DNA of 64,000 bases from an uncultured Bacteroides sp. (GCF_963678425.1 NZ_OY782855.1:744001-808000); one strand, 5' to 3'; numbered from the stretch's first letter, positions 1-9,486 are shown. Notes: generated by a model from the sequence alone, not told the origin. Made by a program: numbers and translations.

Positions 1-1760
1 CCATCCAAGCCCTGGCTCAAAAAGATGATAAAGCTAAAAGAGCTGAAGCATCTGCTGCTTTGACTAATGAAAATGCCGCTGCTACAATGGTTGATTCTAC
101 AGCTACTTTTTACAATGCGGCAAAAGGGACTGAAAGTTTCGCTACCCTTGAAAATGATTTAGTAAAACTTACTTTTTCTAATAAAGGTGGACGAGTTTAT
201 TCGGCTTTGTTGAAAAAATACAACGGACAAGATAAAAAACCTTTGGTTCTTTTCGACAAAGATGACGTGAGTATGAATTTCTTATTCTATAATAAGAAAG
301 AGAAAATTGAGACTAAGGATTACTACTACCAGGTTGTAAACAAGACTGATTCATCTCTGACAATGCGTCTGGCTGTTGACGATAAAAGCTATATCGACTT
401 TATTTACACCATGCATAAAGGAAACTATATGGTTGACTTTAGCGTTAAAGCAACCGGTATGGTTGATAAGCTTTCTCCTAGTATTAATTACATGGATATT
501 GAATGGAAACAGAAATTACGCCAGGCAGAAAAAGGATTTAAATATGAAAACCGTTATGCTTATTTAATGTATAAGTACGATGGCGCTAATACTGATCATC
601 TTTCTGAAACTAAGGAGAGCAATACTTCTATAACAGGCAGACTGAAATGGATTGGTTACAAAACTCAGTATTTCTCTTCTGTATTTATTGCAGATAAGAA
701 CTTCGATAAAAATGTTTTGAGTACAAAACTGGAGCAAGAAGGTAGTGGATATCTGAAAGATTATTCAGCAGATATGAGCGTATCCTTTGATTCAAAAGGA
801 GCTCAGCCAACCAACATGCATTTCTACTTCGGTCCTAACCATTACAAAACACTAAAAGCTTTTGATGCAGGTAAAGATGAAATCAACAAACTGGAGCTTG
901 ATCAACTAGTTCCACTGGGATGGTCTTTCCTTCGCTGGATCAATAAAGTGTTTACGATAAATATTTTCGACTGGCTTTCAAGTCTTGGATTAAGCATGGG
1001 AATGGTTCTCTTGTTTATGACTATTATTGTGAAAATAGTTATTTTCTACTTCACTTATAAATCATACATGTCATCTGCACGAATGAGAGTTCTGAAACCA
1101 CAGATTGATTTGATTGGTCAAAAGTATCCGAAGAAGGAAGATGCTATGAAAAAGCAACAGGAGACGATGGCACTTTATAGTAAATACGGTGTTAGCCCTA
1201 TGAGCGGTTGTTTGCCAATGTTACTGCAAATGCCTATTGTTATTGCCCTCTTCATGTTTGTGCCAAGTGCTATTGAACTGCGTCAACAAAGTTTCCTTTG
1301 GGCAAATGACCTTTCAACATTTGATGCATTCATACAATGGAACCAACATCTTCCATTTATTGGCAATCACATCAGTCTATTCTGTTTGTTGATGTCATTA
1401 GCAAACATCCTGAATACGAAATACACCATGGCTCAGCAGGATACCGGTCAACAACAGATGCCGGGTATGAAAGCTATGATGTATGTAATGCCAGTAATGT
1501 TCATCTTCATTTTGAATGACTATGCAGCCGGATTGAACTATTACTATTTAGTATCAACACTGATTAGTATTTTCACAATGATTGCCCTTAAAAAGTTTGT
1601 TAATGATGATAAGATACTTTCTAAACTTGAAGCTTTTAAGGATAGCGGTAAAGCAAAGAAGAAAACTGGATTGATGGCCAAAATGGCTAAGATGCAGGAA
1701 GAACAAGAACGTATGGCTAAGGAACGTGATCGTTTGAAAGCAAAACGTCAAGGCAAATAA
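1..1760 (+). CDS. yidC: YidC membrane protein insertase, 5' end cut by window edge
   Basis: YidC inserts and folds proteins in the inner membrane, alone or with Sec. The reading frame is open from base 3, so the start lies before the window and the N-terminal membrane anchor is missing. What remains is the large periplasmic beta-sandwich domain (first ~290 visible residues), then the conserved C-terminal insertase core with hydrophobic segments (for example around MGMVLLFMTIIVKIVIF), the SGCLPMLLQMPIVIALF segment typical of the family, and a Lys-rich cytoplasmic tail that ends in KAKRQGK. Bacteroidetes YidC is about 620 residues, so roughly 50 are lost. A rho-independent terminator follows within 30 bases. 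Confidence 0.96.
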   Translation, partial: IQALAQKDDKAKRAEASAALTNENAAATMVDSTATFYNAAKGTESFATLENDLVKLTFSNKGGRVYSALLKKYNGQDKKPLVLFDKDDVSMNFLFYNKKEKIETKDYYYQVVNKTDSSLTMRLAVDDKSYIDFIYTMHKGNYMVDFSVKATGMVDKLSPSINYMDIEWKQKLRQAEKGFKYENRYAYLMYKYDGANTDHLSETKESNTSITGRLKWIGYKTQYFSSVFIADKNFDKNVLSTKLEQEGSGYLKDYSADMSVSFDSKGAQPTNMHFYFGPNHYKTLKAFDAGKDEINKLELDQLVPLGWSFLRWINKVFTINIFDWLSSLGLSMGMVLLFMTIIVKIVIFYFTYKSYMSSARMRVLKPQIDLIGQKYPKKEDAMKKQQETMALYSKYGVSPMSGCLPMLLQMPIVIALFMFVPSAIELRQQSFLWANDLSTFDAFIQWNQHLPFIGNHISLFCLLMSLANILNTKYTMAQQDTGQQQMPGMKAMMYVMPVMFIFILNDYAAGLNYYYLVSTLISIFTMIALKKFVNDDKILSKLEAFKDSGKAKKKTGLMAKMAKMQEEQERMAKERDRLKAKRQGK

Positions 1761-1786
1761 ATTCATAATTGAATCAATATAGTAAG

Positions 1787-1819
1787 AGGCGGAGATTTAT
1801 AACATCTTCGCCTTTTTTG
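1787..1819 (+). terminator. Terminator after yidC
   Basis: A 10-bp stem (AGGCGGAGAT pairing with ATCTTCGCCT, one G-U pair, 7-nt loop) is followed directly by a run of Ts. It lies 27 bases after the yidC stop codon. Confidence 0.85.
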
Positions 1820-1830
1820 TTATTCAGTGT

Positions 1831-1847
1831 GTACATTTCAAATGTAC
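1831..1847. promoter_or_regulatory. 17-bp near-perfect palindrome upstream of the S9 peptidase
   Basis: GTACATTT and AAATGTAC are perfect inverted arms around a single C. It lies about 135 bp before the peptidase start and just after the yidC terminator. The form suggests a dimeric-regulator operator, but no regulator is known and the function is inference. Confidence 0.35.
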
Positions 1848-1860
1848 GGTTAAACTCTTC

Positions 1861-1904
1861 TCACGAGCTGCGCAGGTCGCAATGACGAGTTGCGCAGCTC
1901 GTGA
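1861..1904. repeat. Perfect 14-bp inverted repeat, 16-nt spacer
   Basis: The arms TCACGAGCTGCGCA and TGCGCAGCTCGTGA are exact reverse complements. The element is much richer in G+C than the surrounding intergenic DNA and has no T-run, so it is not a typical terminator. It could be a dispersed palindromic element or a 5'-leader hairpin of the peptidase transcript. Confidence 0.6.
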
Positions 1905-1982
1905 AAAAGATTACCCGAAAGAATAGTTAATTAATACGGAATGATTAATTTCGCATAACGAATAAATAATTCAATTAATTAT

Positions 1983-4070
1983 ATGAGAAAATCAAAATTA
2001 GTAATGATGTCAGCAGCACTTATGCTTGCCGGAACACTTACGGCAGAAGCTGCAGGAGACAAGAGCGAGCCGCTTATCGGAAAGTCCGATATAGTAATCA
2101 AAGGCGGACGAATGACTCCTGAAGCTCTTTGGGCTATGGGACGAATCGGTGGATTCAATGTTTCGCCCGATGGGAAGAAGATTGTCTATACGGTTGCATA
2201 CTACAGCATTCCACAAAACAAGAGTAACAGAGAAGTCTTTGTAATGAACGCAGACGGAACGGGTAACCAGCAGATTACTCACACACCGTTTGGCGAGAAC
2301 GAAGCTATCTGGATCAAAGGTGGTAGCAAGATTGCTTTTCTTTGCTCAGAAAGTGGCAGTAATCAGCTGTGGGAGATGAACCCCGATGGCACTGAACGCA
2401 AACAACTATCCAGTGTTGACAAGGATATAGAAGGTTTTTCTTTTTCACCTGATGGAAAGAAAGTGCTTTTTATCTCACAAGTAAAATATGGTAAATACAC
2501 TGCAGACAAGTATCCAGACCTTCCCAAGGCCAGTGGATTAGTTGTAGAGGATCTGATGTACAAGCATTGGGACGAATGGGTTACTACTGTTCCCCACCCT
2601 TTCGTGGCCGACTTTGACGGTTCAGCGCTCACAAATGTTACAGATATCATGGCTGGCGAACCATATGAATCGCCTATGAAACCTTTTGGTGGCATTGAAC
2701 AACTGACATGGGATGCTAAAGGTGAAAATATTGCATATACTTCCCGTAAAAAGACCGGCAAAGAATATGCTTTTTCTACTAATTCAGATATTTACGTATA
2801 TAATCTGGCTACTAAACAGACGAAAAATATCACTGAAGGAATGATGGGATATGATACAAACCCACTATATTCTCCTGACGGTAAGTATATCGCCTGGCAA
2901 AGTATGGAACACGATGGCTACGAAAGTGACCAGAACCGTTTGTTCGTAATGAATCTGGCAACCGGAGAAAAGAAGTTCGTAAGCAAGGCATTCGATTCCA
3001 GTGTATCAGGTTTTATCTGGAATGGCGATAGCAAGAGCCTTTATTTCACAGGCGTATGGCATGCTACTTGTCAAATATACAATGTAGATCGCGAAGGTAA
3101 AAAGCTGCAAAAGCTAACAGAAGGTGTTCACGACTATGCTACAATAAAGTTGATGGGCAAACAAATACTGGCTACCCGTCACTCAATGAGCATGGCAGAT
3201 GAAATTTATGCTGTTTCTCCAAAAGGTGAAGCTAAACAGCTGACTTTTGAAAACAAACATATCTACGATCAGGTAGAGATGGCAAAAGTAGAAGAACGCT
3301 GGATTAAAACAACCGACGGTAAGGATATGCTTACATGGATTATTTATCCTCCTAAGTTCGACCCGAATAAGAAATATCCTACCCTTCTTTATTGTGAAGG
3401 CGGGCCACAGGATCCGGTTAGCCAGTTCTGGTCTTATCGTTGGAATTTCCAGATGATGGCAACAAATGACTATATCATTGTAGCTCCCAACCGTCGTGGA
3501 TTACCAGGTTTCGGTAAGGAATGGAATGAAGAAATTAGTGGAGACTACGGTGGTCAGTGCATGAAAGATTATTTCTCTGCTATTGACGAGATGGCTAAAG
3601 AACCTTATGTTAATGCTGATAAGCTAGGATGTGTAGGTGCCAGCTTTGGCGGATTCTCTGTTTACTGGCTTGCAGGTCATCACAACAAACGTTTCAAAGC
3701 GTTTATTGCTCACGATGGTATATTTAACATGGAACAACAATATCTGGAAACAGAAGAAATGTGGTTTGCCAACTGGGATATGGGTGGTGCCTACTGGGAA
3801 AAAGATAATGCTACAGCACAACGCACTTTTGCCAACTCTCCTCATAAGTTTGTAGACAAGTGGGATACTCCTATTCTCTGCATTCACGGAGAGAAGGATT
3901 ACAGAATCCTTGCTTCACAGGGAATGTCTGCTTTCAATGCAGCCAAACTACGCGGTATTCCTGCACAATTGCTTATCTATCCAGACGAAAACCACTGGGT
4001 ACTTCAACCTCAGAATGGAATTCTTTGGCAAAGAACCTTTGCTGCATGGCTTGATAAATGGTTGAAATAA
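1983..4070 (+). CDS. Secreted S9 family (prolyl oligopeptidase-type) peptidase
   Basis: Predicted exported serine peptidase of the DPP5/acylaminoacyl-peptidase branch of family S9, which removes short peptides from the N-termini of oligopeptides. Residues 1-24 form a signal peptide (hydrophobic core, then TAEAA). Residues ~50-430 are a beta-propeller with TolB/WD-like repeats (SPDGKK recurs). Residues ~445-695 are the alpha/beta-hydrolase domain. The nucleophile is Ser554 in GASFGG, with Asp639 in GEKDYRI and His671 in PDENHW completing the expected triad. Length (695) fits the family. It stands alone, with its own terminator. Confidence 0.93.
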   Translation: MRKSKLVMMSAALMLAGTLTAEAAGDKSEPLIGKSDIVIKGGRMTPEALWAMGRIGGFNVSPDGKKIVYTVAYYSIPQNKSNREVFVMNADGTGNQQITHTPFGENEAIWIKGGSKIAFLCSESGSNQLWEMNPDGTERKQLSSVDKDIEGFSFSPDGKKVLFISQVKYGKYTADKYPDLPKASGLVVEDLMYKHWDEWVTTVPHPFVADFDGSALTNVTDIMAGEPYESPMKPFGGIEQLTWDAKGENIAYTSRKKTGKEYAFSTNSDIYVYNLATKQTKNITEGMMGYDTNPLYSPDGKYIAWQSMEHDGYESDQNRLFVMNLATGEKKFVSKAFDSSVSGFIWNGDSKSLYFTGVWHATCQIYNVDREGKKLQKLTEGVHDYATIKLMGKQILATRHSMSMADEIYAVSPKGEAKQLTFENKHIYDQVEMAKVEERWIKTTDGKDMLTWIIYPPKFDPNKKYPTLLYCEGGPQDPVSQFWSYRWNFQMMATNDYIIVAPNRRGLPGFGKEWNEEISGDYGGQCMKDYFSAIDEMAKEPYVNADKLGCVGASFGGFSVYWLAGHHNKRFKAFIAHDGIFNMEQQYLETEEMWFANWDMGGAYWEKDNATAQRTFANSPHKFVDKWDTPILCIHGEKDYRILASQGMSAFNAAKLRGIPAQLLIYPDENHWVLQPQNGILWQRTFAAWLDKWLK

Positions 4071-4093
4071 TACCTTCAATAACTATATTAATG

Positions 4094-4130
4094 ATAAGGG
4101 CTGAGCTTTTTATAAGTTCAGCCCTTATTG
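4094..4130 (+). terminator. Terminator after the S9 peptidase
   Basis: TAAGGGCTGA pairs with TCAGCCCTTA, with further pairing of CTT/AAG inside. It starts 24 bases after the stop codon and is followed by TTGTTT. Confidence 0.75.
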
Positions 4131-4645
4131 TTTGCAAGGCCCTTCACGCAGTCTCTTTTGCTTGCTATCTGTGAATTACCTAATTTAGAAGTTTACTTTT
4201 ATATATCCATAACTAAAACAAGCTGATATAGACTGAATATTTCATCTAAACTGTGAGTTTACTGTTTTAACGCCCTTCTCACAAGCTTACTTGCAATCTT
4301 AATTTATCGTTCAACTTGGTTCCAAAGCTTTTCTTCTCTGGGCATCACAAGCTTTCTTGCAATCTGAATATTTCATTAATCCCCTCCTTTTGTTTTGCAA
4401 GGCATTCCGCATCACTGCCAATATCTTTCAAGTTAAAGTTTCTATCAAAACCAAACTTATTTCTACGTACATTGTTGTTTTACATAGAATAGTTTTAAAT
4501 AAAAACAGTTACAAGCATGCTCAATCACAAAAGATTAGCTAATGCAAACCACTCACCTATTCTCTTCACAGGTATAGGAATAGAGCCTATAACAGATGTC
4601 TCCACATCCCTTCTATTTTATTGTTCATTCAAAAACTAACTACTT
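4131..4645. other. Intergenic region with imperfect direct repeats, no gene seen
   Basis: There is no convincing gene in these 515 bases. TCACAAGCT(T/A)..CTTGCAATCT occurs at about 4275 and again at about 4346, and CTGAATATTTCAT occurs at about 4231 and 4363, so a ~70-130 bp segment seems to be an old duplication. A 61-codon frame at 4357 has no ribosome site and no recognisable product, so I did not call it. Confidence 0.4.
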
Positions 4646-5935
4646 ATGAAAGCAAACATTCAAATCATCACCCTAATATTTTTGTTGACTACATCATGTG
4701 CATCCTATTCAGGTAGTGCATTAGATCAACAATCAAATGTTAGTTTTCAAGTTTTCTATGATCAGTTGGGTCCTTACGGCCAATGGGTTGATTATGACAA
4801 CTACGGCTATGTATGGATTCCCTATACAACAGGAGGCTTCGCTCCATATTCAACCAACGGATATTGGATAAACACAACGTATGGCTGGTCCTGGGTATCA
4901 AGTTACAGCTGGGGATGGGCACCATTCCATTACGGACGGTGGGGATTTAATGATGCATTAGGATGGTTCTGGGTGCCAGGCTATGAATGGGGACCGGCAT
5001 GGGTCAACTGGCTTCAGGCGGATGGCTATTACGGCTGGTCGCCAATTGCTCCGGGCATGAGCATAAATTCCTTCTTTGATGGAAGATATGACAGCTATCA
5101 CGATCATTGGTGCTTTGTGAGAGACCGCGATTTTGGAAGAAGAGACATACATCGCTATTACATTAACCGTTCAGATCACGAACGAATTTACAGAAATAGC
5201 AGAGTCATTGACCGTACCTACATTGACAACAAACGACATTCAACCTATGTATACGGGCCGGAAAGGCAGTCTGTTCAAAGAGCATCGGGAAGCAAGATTG
5301 ACCAATATAACATCAGAGAGACCAATAAGCCCGGACAAGAAATACAGAACAGGGAATTACGCATTTACCGTCCTCAGATTGACAGGAACAGTACCCCCCG
5401 GCAATCAACGCCGCAACGTGTTATCAGGAAAGACGATTTTATACGCACCCCGGGAAGAGATGTTCCAAACAGGAATCAGAACGTAACACCGATAGAAAGG
5501 CCTACCACCCAACCAGAGAAGAGAGACGTGCCAAGGGATATTAATGTGCCGCCCGTTCGCCAGCAAGATGTGAATCAGCCTGTCCGCATTCCCAGAACAA
5601 CTACACCCGATAAAAGCATACCGGAAAGGAAAACGGACGTTACAACACCGCAAAGGCAGAATGTTCAACCCGATCAGCCTGTACAACGTAGAGATATAAC
5701 TCAGCCCGAGCGCACACAACCCGTACAGCGTAGAGATATAACTCTGCCAGAGAGTACTAAACCAACAGAAAGAACGATTCCTCCTGTAAATCGTGAAAAC
5801 AGAACACAGCCCGAGCGAAATAAGGACGTAAGCCCAAGGCAGGATACTAAACCAGTAAGAGAATCAAGAACAACTGATAGACCAGAAAAGAAAGATAAAG
5901 AAAAGAGCCCCGATTCAGAGCAGGAAAAGAACTAA
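4646..5935 (+). CDS. DUF6600-type envelope protein with Tyr/Trp/Gly-rich repeats
   Basis: Exported protein of unknown function. Residues 1-20 look like a lipoprotein signal ending in LLTTSC (Cys18). Residues ~35-140 contain the aromatic repeat region typical of DUF6600/YXWGXW proteins (for example YGWSWVSSYSWGWAPFHYGRW, GYEWGPAWVNW). From ~200 onward it is a hydrophilic Arg/Pro/Thr/Gln tail containing two near-identical copies of PVQRRDIT. The tail is probably disordered and may contact the cell wall or polyanions (inference). The next gene begins 20 bases downstream, so the two probably share a transcript. Confidence 0.8.
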   Translation: MKANIQIITLIFLLTTSCASYSGSALDQQSNVSFQVFYDQLGPYGQWVDYDNYGYVWIPYTTGGFAPYSTNGYWINTTYGWSWVSSYSWGWAPFHYGRWGFNDALGWFWVPGYEWGPAWVNWLQADGYYGWSPIAPGMSINSFFDGRYDSYHDHWCFVRDRDFGRRDIHRYYINRSDHERIYRNSRVIDRTYIDNKRHSTYVYGPERQSVQRASGSKIDQYNIRETNKPGQEIQNRELRIYRPQIDRNSTPRQSTPQRVIRKDDFIRTPGRDVPNRNQNVTPIERPTTQPEKRDVPRDINVPPVRQQDVNQPVRIPRTTTPDKSIPERKTDVTTPQRQNVQPDQPVQRRDITQPERTQPVQRRDITLPESTKPTERTIPPVNRENRTQPERNKDVSPRQDTKPVRESRTTDRPEKKDKEKSPDSEQEKN

Positions 5936-5955
5936 ATCAATTAATACATCAAGAT

Positions 5956-6645
5956 ATGAAAGCATTATTCCTATTCACAGCAATGTTCCTCTTTGCAATG
6001 GTTTGTAAGAGCGAGGAAATATTCTTCCCGTCAAAGGAAGGAACAGTATTGGTATACAAAACCTTCGACAAGAAGGATAAGCAAACCAATACAATGAAAT
6101 ACACCATCACCCATTTAAAAACAAATGGCGATAACATGGATATCACCTATCTGTGCGAATCAATGGACTCCAAAGACAAGCTCATATTCAAAGATGAAAT
6201 TACCGTTCACAAGATTGGCGATAAGCTCTATTTTGACATGAGTAAATTCATCAATAAAGCAGCGTTTCAGAAAGACGGTGAGATTCCGGCAAATGTTGAA
6301 ATCACCGGAAATAATATGGAGATTCCTTCAAATCCAACCCCGGGCGAAGCACTCCCTGATGCTAATGTTGTGATGGCTATGAAAATGGGAATAATAACCA
6401 TGAAAATGTCTGCTGAAGTTACAAACCGAAAAGTAGAATCCATTGAAGATATTACGGTAACAGGCGGTACATTCAATTGTTACAAATTTACTAGTGACGT
6501 AAACACTTCCGGCTTTGGATTCAAGATGAAAGTTAAAAGTGCAGAATGGTATGCCAAAGGAATAGGAGTTGTTAAGTCAGAGTCTTATGATAAGAATGGC
6601 AACCTGCAATCACGTACTGAATTAATGGAAGTCCGGAAATCATAA
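5956..6645 (+). CDS. Exported DUF3108/TapB-like protein
   Basis: A 229-residue protein with an N-terminal signal peptide (MKALFLFTAMFLFAMVCKS). The rest is predicted beta-rich with the recurring pattern of DUF3108/TapB-family periplasmic proteins: an early EGTVLVYKTFD strand, a central VNRKVESIEDITVTGGTFNCYKF segment, and a late AEWYAKGIGVVKSESYD strand. The biochemical role of these proteins is unknown. It lies 20 bases after the DUF6600 gene and ends before a strong hairpin, so the two form an operon. Family assignment is by resemblance only. Confidence 0.6.
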   Translation: MKALFLFTAMFLFAMVCKSEEIFFPSKEGTVLVYKTFDKKDKQTNTMKYTITHLKTNGDNMDITYLCESMDSKDKLIFKDEITVHKIGDKLYFDMSKFINKAAFQKDGEIPANVEITGNNMEIPSNPTPGEALPDANVVMAMKMGIITMKMSAEVTNRKVESIEDITVTGGTFNCYKFTSDVNTSGFGFKMKVKSAEWYAKGIGVVKSESYDKNGNLQSRTELMEVRKS

Positions 6646-6679
6646 CTGCCCTCTTTATCCTGAGATCTTAAGCTAAATC

Positions 6680-6716
6680 GAGAGCCATACAGCAATAGCA
6701 TTGTTGTATGGCTCTC
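6680..6716. terminator. Strong hairpin between convergent genes
   Basis: GAGAGCCATACAGCAA pairs with TTGTTGTATGGCTCTC (16 bp, one G-U pair, 5-nt loop). It sits between the stop of the 5956 gene and the convergent DUF3307 gene. The T-run is weak, so it may be a bidirectional terminator or an mRNA 3'-end stabiliser. Confidence 0.7.
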
Positions 6717-6799
6717 AGTTTGGTTCACAACCCCATCTATTTGATGCCACTTTATATGAAGTCTTACATATCAGGAAATTCTCATTTCCAAATTTATTG

Positions 6800-7525
6800 T
6801 TATATCTGGCACAAAATAGCTTTAGACATAATTAGACCTATAGATATAGCAATAACAAAACTGGCCAAAGTCCCTATTAATATATATTCAGTATTTCTGA
6901 GTTCTTTTCCATCATTCAGACTTCCAAACCTAAAAACAGATTTGGCAGCTAAGAGGAAGCCTATTCCTTGCATTACTCCCATAAGAATAAAAGTAAGAAT
7001 CAAAAAACGCTCCAGATACCCAATCCATTTACCTGCATCCTGAAGACTATCTGGTTTGTCGTTTCCTTTTTTCCACCGTTTGGTAAAAAGATATAGAAAG
7101 ATTGAGGTTGGTTTTAGAATAAGCAAATACCCTGTCAATATGATCCAGAAATCTTTATTTGTAAGCCATTGACTCATAAACTGCATCGTTTGCTCAAACT
7201 GATTTGTCACCGCAATCCATAAAGCAAAGAGTATAAACAGATGAATACACTGGTCGGCAACAAACGAAGATAGTTTTTCTTTTCTGGTTACTTTCCAATA
7301 ATCAATAAGCGGATGAGAGACCAGCAAAACAGGTAATACATACCATACATCCCAATTCCAGATAGCGATATATGCAGCCAATGCCTGAATGAAGCCATGA
7401 AGCAAATGAATTCTTCTTTTCTTTGCTCTCTTTTTATCAACCATCCATTTGGGTTGCAAAATGAAATCAGCAACAATATGTGCGAAAAGCAAGCGTATAA
7501 GTACCTCAATGCTATTCAATTCCAT
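6800..7525 (-). CDS. DUF3307 membrane protein
   Basis: Integral membrane protein of 241 residues with about six hydrophobic segments. The N-terminus (IRLLFAHIVADFILQPKW) and the following HGFIQALAAYI and HPLIDYWK segments carry the His/Asp pattern of the DUF3307 family. It overlaps the end of the SatD-like gene by 14 bases and so is translationally coupled to it. DUF3307 and SatD pairs occur together in other bacteria, but their joint function is not established. Confidence 0.85.
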   Translation of the reverse strand: MELNSIEVLIRLLFAHIVADFILQPKWMVDKKRAKKRRIHLLHGFIQALAAYIAIWNWDVWYVLPVLLVSHPLIDYWKVTRKEKLSSFVADQCIHLFILFALWIAVTNQFEQTMQFMSQWLTNKDFWIILTGYLLILKPTSIFLYLFTKRWKKGNDKPDSLQDAGKWIGYLERFLILTFILMGVMQGIGFLLAAKSVFRFGSLNDGKELRNTEYILIGTLASFVIAISIGLIMSKAILCQI

Positions 7526-8171
7526 CTTTACCCTTTATTATTTGTTCAAATCTGGCAATATATTTTTCAATTGCTTCTACTTTGGCATTAACAATCCTCT
7601 TATTAAGAGTTTGCGGAGAAAGATTCAATCTTTTAGCCAACTCCTTTTGGGTCATTCTTATCAATAAAGAATGGTATATAACCTCTATCTGTAAATAACT
7701 CCAGCTATTAATCAGTATATCTGCAAATTTAGTTGAAACTTCAAGTTCGTTATTAATCTCAGACCATGGAGTGCTTATAATCAAATGGTAATTCTTTCCT
7801 AACTTATCAAATGCTCTTCCGGAATTTCTGAAAGCCTCACCATCAGATTCCGGTATTGATGGAGCAGAAAAAGAAATATCTCCTATGCCTAAAGAAATAC
7901 GGGCATCCCATTTTTGAGATCTAATATTTTCATTTGGAGTCTTGCGCTGCAATCCTAACCGTATCAATATAGCAATGCGTAATGCATTCACAGAATCCGG
8001 TATAATTATCTGAAAACTATCTCCTCTATAGATTTCTATTTTCACGAGTCCTATGTACTGATTAATGTCTGCAATTGTTTCTTTGAGAGCCAACAACAAT
8101 TCAGTTCTTTTATTGGATTCTACTTTTGTTGAATCAACAATATCACCGGTAATTACTCCTTGAATATGCAT
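7512..8171 (-). CDS. satD: SatD-family protein with C-terminal helix-turn-helix
   Basis: The start is set at the ATG at 8171 (MHIQGVITGDIVDS), because the longer frame to 8249 begins with TTG inside a tandem repeat. The N-terminal motif GDIVDSTKV and the later YRGDSFQIIIP segment fit SatD, a family found with stress genes in streptococci whose exact role is unclear. They also resemble nucleotide-cyclase-like folds. The C-terminus (TQKELAKRLNLSPQTLNKRI) is a helix-turn-helix, so DNA binding or self-regulation is plausible. It is the first gene of a two-gene operon with DUF3307. Confidence 0.8.
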   Translation of the reverse strand: MHIQGVITGDIVDSTKVESNKRTELLLALKETIADINQYIGLVKIEIYRGDSFQIIIPDSVNALRIAILIRLGLQRKTPNENIRSQKWDARISLGIGDISFSAPSIPESDGEAFRNSGRAFDKLGKNYHLIISTPWSEINNELEVSTKFADILINSWSYLQIEVIYHSLLIRMTQKELAKRLNLSPQTLNKRIVNAKVEAIEKYIARFEQIIKGKDGIE

Positions 8172-8212
8172 ATTATATATATTTAGCTTAACAAAGATAT
8201 TACTTTTCTGGA

Positions 8213-8294
8213 ATAATCCACTTAAAAAGGTTGATTTTCGATAATCCACTTAAAAAGGTTGATTTTCGATAATCCACTTAAAAAGGTTGATTAT
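8213..8294. repeat. 28-bp tandem repeat, about 2.9 copies, upstream of satD
   Basis: Units start at 8213, 8241 and 8269 and share AATCCACTTAAAAAGGTTGA. They are identical except at the outer ends. Within each unit AATC and GATT form an imperfect dyad. The block lies 42-123 bp upstream of the satD start, where a promoter or operator cluster would be expected. Confidence 0.85.
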
Positions 8295-8449
8295 TCATTC
8301 ATCTTCTTCAAAACGTTATAAAATGAAGAAAGTACGCAATTCTCCAAGATATCATATAGCCATAAACACCCATGCACATTTGGTGTGTTTCCTCGTCAGA
8401 TATATCAGTAAACTCGCAAAAGTGGTTCAATGCACATTCCTCAGCTTAC
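8295..8449. other. Gene-free stretch between the satD repeat and the DUF4349 gene
   Basis: A minus-strand frame of about 44 codons runs through here without a plausible start codon. I see no known gene, RNA or terminator. Confidence 0.3.
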
Positions 8450-9283
8450 TCAATTATTCTTAGCGTTCTTCTTACGTCTTCTATAAGATTTAAAGCCCAG
8501 GACAAGAAATACTGATACAAGAATGATTACCCACAGATTAGCAATGAATGTGAGAGCCTGAAGAAATACCTGCCATCCATTTTTTAGCGCATTCCAAAAG
8601 TCTCCAACGAAAGTATTCGATTTAACCGCGTTCTTATAGAAGGAAACAGTGAGCGTACTATAATTAACCTGGTCATTCAGATACTTCATTTTCCCTTCAA
8701 TAGATTCAATCTCAGCCTGCAAGTCGGTTAGCTGTTTTTGTACAGCAAGAAGATCTTTCAGATCCTTGGCTTTATTTAGTAATACAATCAGCTTTGCTTC
8801 AGATGCCTTTTTTATTTTTAAGCGAGTCTGATTATCAATATAGTCTGTAGTAACATCTTCAATATTAGTCGATTTATTATCGAGATTCCTGATATCAGCA
8901 TTATTTAAGATATACGCCATCAAGCTATCGTATTTAGCTGCCGGCACACGGATGGTTATGTCACACCCTTTATTTGACTCATTACTATAGTCTTCATCAT
9001 TCGAAATATATGCATCAAACTTCTTAACTGCGCTTTTAATAAACACATCAGTCTTTTTTATATCATTAGTCTGGAATTTAACACTGCCATTCTTAATTAA
9101 TTTCCGTAAAAAATAATCTTCCTTAGCACTCGATTTTAGAGGTGGCACATCAAGCTTGCTAGTCGATGCTTCATCAAGCCGGCTTAGAGTGGTAATTTCA
9201 TTAGATGCTCCATTTGTATCTTTAGCACCACATCCAGTTAATAGAAACATAGATAAGAATATAAAGCAGATTATTTTTTTCAT
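8450..9283 (-). CDS. DUF4349 lipoprotein
   Basis: The start is set at the ATG at 9283, giving MKKIICFIFLSMFLLTGCGAK, a clear lipoprotein signal with lipobox LTGC; the longer frame to 9334 lacks a signal at its N-terminus. The mature protein has a periplasmic domain (ITIRVPAAKYDSLMAYI is typical of DUF4349), a coiled coil (LIVLLNKAKDLKDLLAVQKQLTDLQAEIESIEGKM in part), and a C-terminal membrane helix followed by RRRKKNAKNN. So the N-terminal lipid and the C-terminal helix both anchor it. Function is unknown; it stands alone. Confidence 0.82.
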   Translation of the reverse strand: MKKIICFIFLSMFLLTGCGAKDTNGASNEITTLSRLDEASTSKLDVPPLKSSAKEDYFLRKLIKNGSVKFQTNDIKKTDVFIKSAVKKFDAYISNDEDYSNESNKGCDITIRVPAAKYDSLMAYILNNADIRNLDNKSTNIEDVTTDYIDNQTRLKIKKASEAKLIVLLNKAKDLKDLLAVQKQLTDLQAEIESIEGKMKYLNDQVNYSTLTVSFYKNAVKSNTFVGDFWNALKNGWQVFLQALTFIANLWVIILVSVFLVLGFKSYRRRKKNAKNN

Positions 9284-9440
9284 AGTTAGAAATTTAAATG
9301 GTCTATTATAAATTATCAAAGCATATTCAATCATGTAAATATAATGACAAAATATTTATTAACAAAACTTTTACCGATATAAATTCCATCTCAGATAAAT
9401 GCAGTACAAAGAATATACATCACACTTTGATTAGGAGCAT

Positions 9441-9486
9441 AAAAAAGCTGTGTTGGCAAACTAATAAATAACTTCGCCAACACAGC
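9441..9486 (-). terminator. Terminator of the VOC-protein transcript
   Basis: GCCAACACAGC and GCTGTGTTGGC are perfect arms of 11 bp with an 18-nt loop. Read on the minus strand, the stem is followed by TTTTTT, and it lies just past the VOC stop codon. Confidence 0.85.

Noticed and set aside
4357..4542. 61-codon frame between the peptidase and DUF6600 genes
   Set aside because: No ribosome-binding site, no homology that I recognise, and it lies in a region of imperfect repeats.
8305..8443. 44-codon minus-strand open stretch before satD
   Set aside because: It lacks a plausible start codon; composition alone is not enough to call a gene.
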